Of a DNA stretch of 13,810 nucleotides, positions 13,639 through 13,810 are shown one piece after another. This DNA comes from a bacterium Ga0077546 (lineage in GTDB: Bacteria > Cyanobacteriota > Vampirovibrionia > Obscuribacterales > Obscuribacteraceae): NCBI GenBank assembly GCA_001464165.1, contig LNEX01000223.1, positions 1 to 13,810 of the forward strand, read 5' to 3'. The notes beneath the pieces were generated by a model, which saw only the letters and a list, made by a program, of their open reading frames with translations, searched no databases and was not told where the DNA came from. Numbering within the stretch: position 1 is the first letter of the stretch; the number at the start of each line of letters is the position of its first letter. The translations under genes and the position numbers were made by a program.

Positions 13639-13727
13639 GGCTTTGTATTTGCTAGGATCAAACAAATCCAAGAGAAATCAAGATGTCGCAGCCAAAAGTC
13701 CTTAAAATACAGCTTAAATACAAAGCC
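13639..13727 (+). repeat. 12-bp perfect inverted repeat enclosing a start codon
   Basis: GGCTTTGTATTT (13639-13650) is the exact reverse complement of AAATACAAAGCC (13716-13727). The 65 bases between contain ATG 13683 of the last gene and its upstream purine stretch. Folded in mRNA, the stem would place the start codon in a closed loop. Confidence 0.6.
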
Positions 13728-13810
13728 TTCAGCAAAGCCTGCAACCTCGCACTCAGCCTCGCTCTAACCATCGTTCCGTTTATGGCTCTAAGCCAGCAGG
13801 CAGCCAGACC
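13683..13810 (+). CDS. Exported protein, N-terminus only
   Basis: The frame opens with ATG 13683 and is still open at the right edge (42 complete codons). The visible part is a signal peptide: a basic start (MSQPKVLKIQLKYKAFSKA), a hydrophobic core (NLALSLALTIVPFMAL) and SQQAA as a possible cleavage region. A weak AAGAGAAA lies about eight bases upstream. The gene is divergent from the membrane ORFs. Nothing can be said of the mature protein. Confidence 0.6.
   Translation, partial: MSQPKVLKIQLKYKAFSKACNLALSLALTIVPFMALSQQAAR

Noticed and set aside
13612..13767. 51-codon frame starting ATG 13612 overlapping the last gene
   Set aside because: Its product (Ser/Lys-rich) lacks features, while the frame from 13683 encodes a convincing signal peptide.

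Overview
The window carries dense, short-spaced bacterial genes with Shine-Dalgarno sites, secreted proteins with signal peptides, and Tad-type pseudopilin-like proteins. GC content looks moderate. The mix (pyrophosphate-type phosphofructokinase, DUF1800 protein, TadE/TadG-like trio, pRiA4b ORF-3 protein, many membrane proteins of no clear family) suggests a Gram-negative-type bacterium from a poorly sampled lineage. Non-photosynthetic relatives of Cyanobacteria, such as Obscuribacterales, would fit. That placement is an impression from gene content; nothing in the sequence proves it.

Layout. (1) 1-2348, minus strand: a truncated exported protein with leucine-rich-repeat-like segments, and upstream of it an exported DUF1800 protein. 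(2) 2349-4992, plus strand: a PPi-type phosphofructokinase (GTG start) followed closely by an AMI1-like amidase. (3) 5055-8531, plus strand: a tight four-gene cluster of two TadE-like proteins, one TadG-like protein and an exported TPR/coiled-coil protein, with gaps of 5, 15 and 7 bases. It looks like an envelope or pilus-like assembly unit without its own secretion ATPase or platform genes in view. (4) 8532-10527, plus strand: a regulatory-looking 269-base gap with a 13-bp tandem repeat, a hairpin and a strong ribosome site that serves a seven-residue leader ORF. The leader overlaps the start of an unrecognised helical protein by ATGA. Cytidine deaminase and a pRiA4b ORF-3-family protein follow. 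(5) 10546-13553, minus strand: three polytopic membrane ORFs overlapping one another by 98 and 131 bases, each one base further along the transcript than the last. They are either a run of overlapping genes or one roughly 1,000-residue membrane protein broken by two frame changes. (6) 13554-13810: a divergent promoter region with an 18-bp dyad, then the start of an exported protein on the plus strand.

The most interesting items are the overlapping membrane ORF set, the leader-peptide coupling at 8781-8804, the tandem repeat at 8552-8595, the dyad between the divergent genes, and the 12-bp inverted repeat enclosing the last gene's start codon. No tRNA, rRNA, CRISPR array, transposase or insertion sequence was found. 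No single locus stands out as a clear new defence or biosynthetic system.
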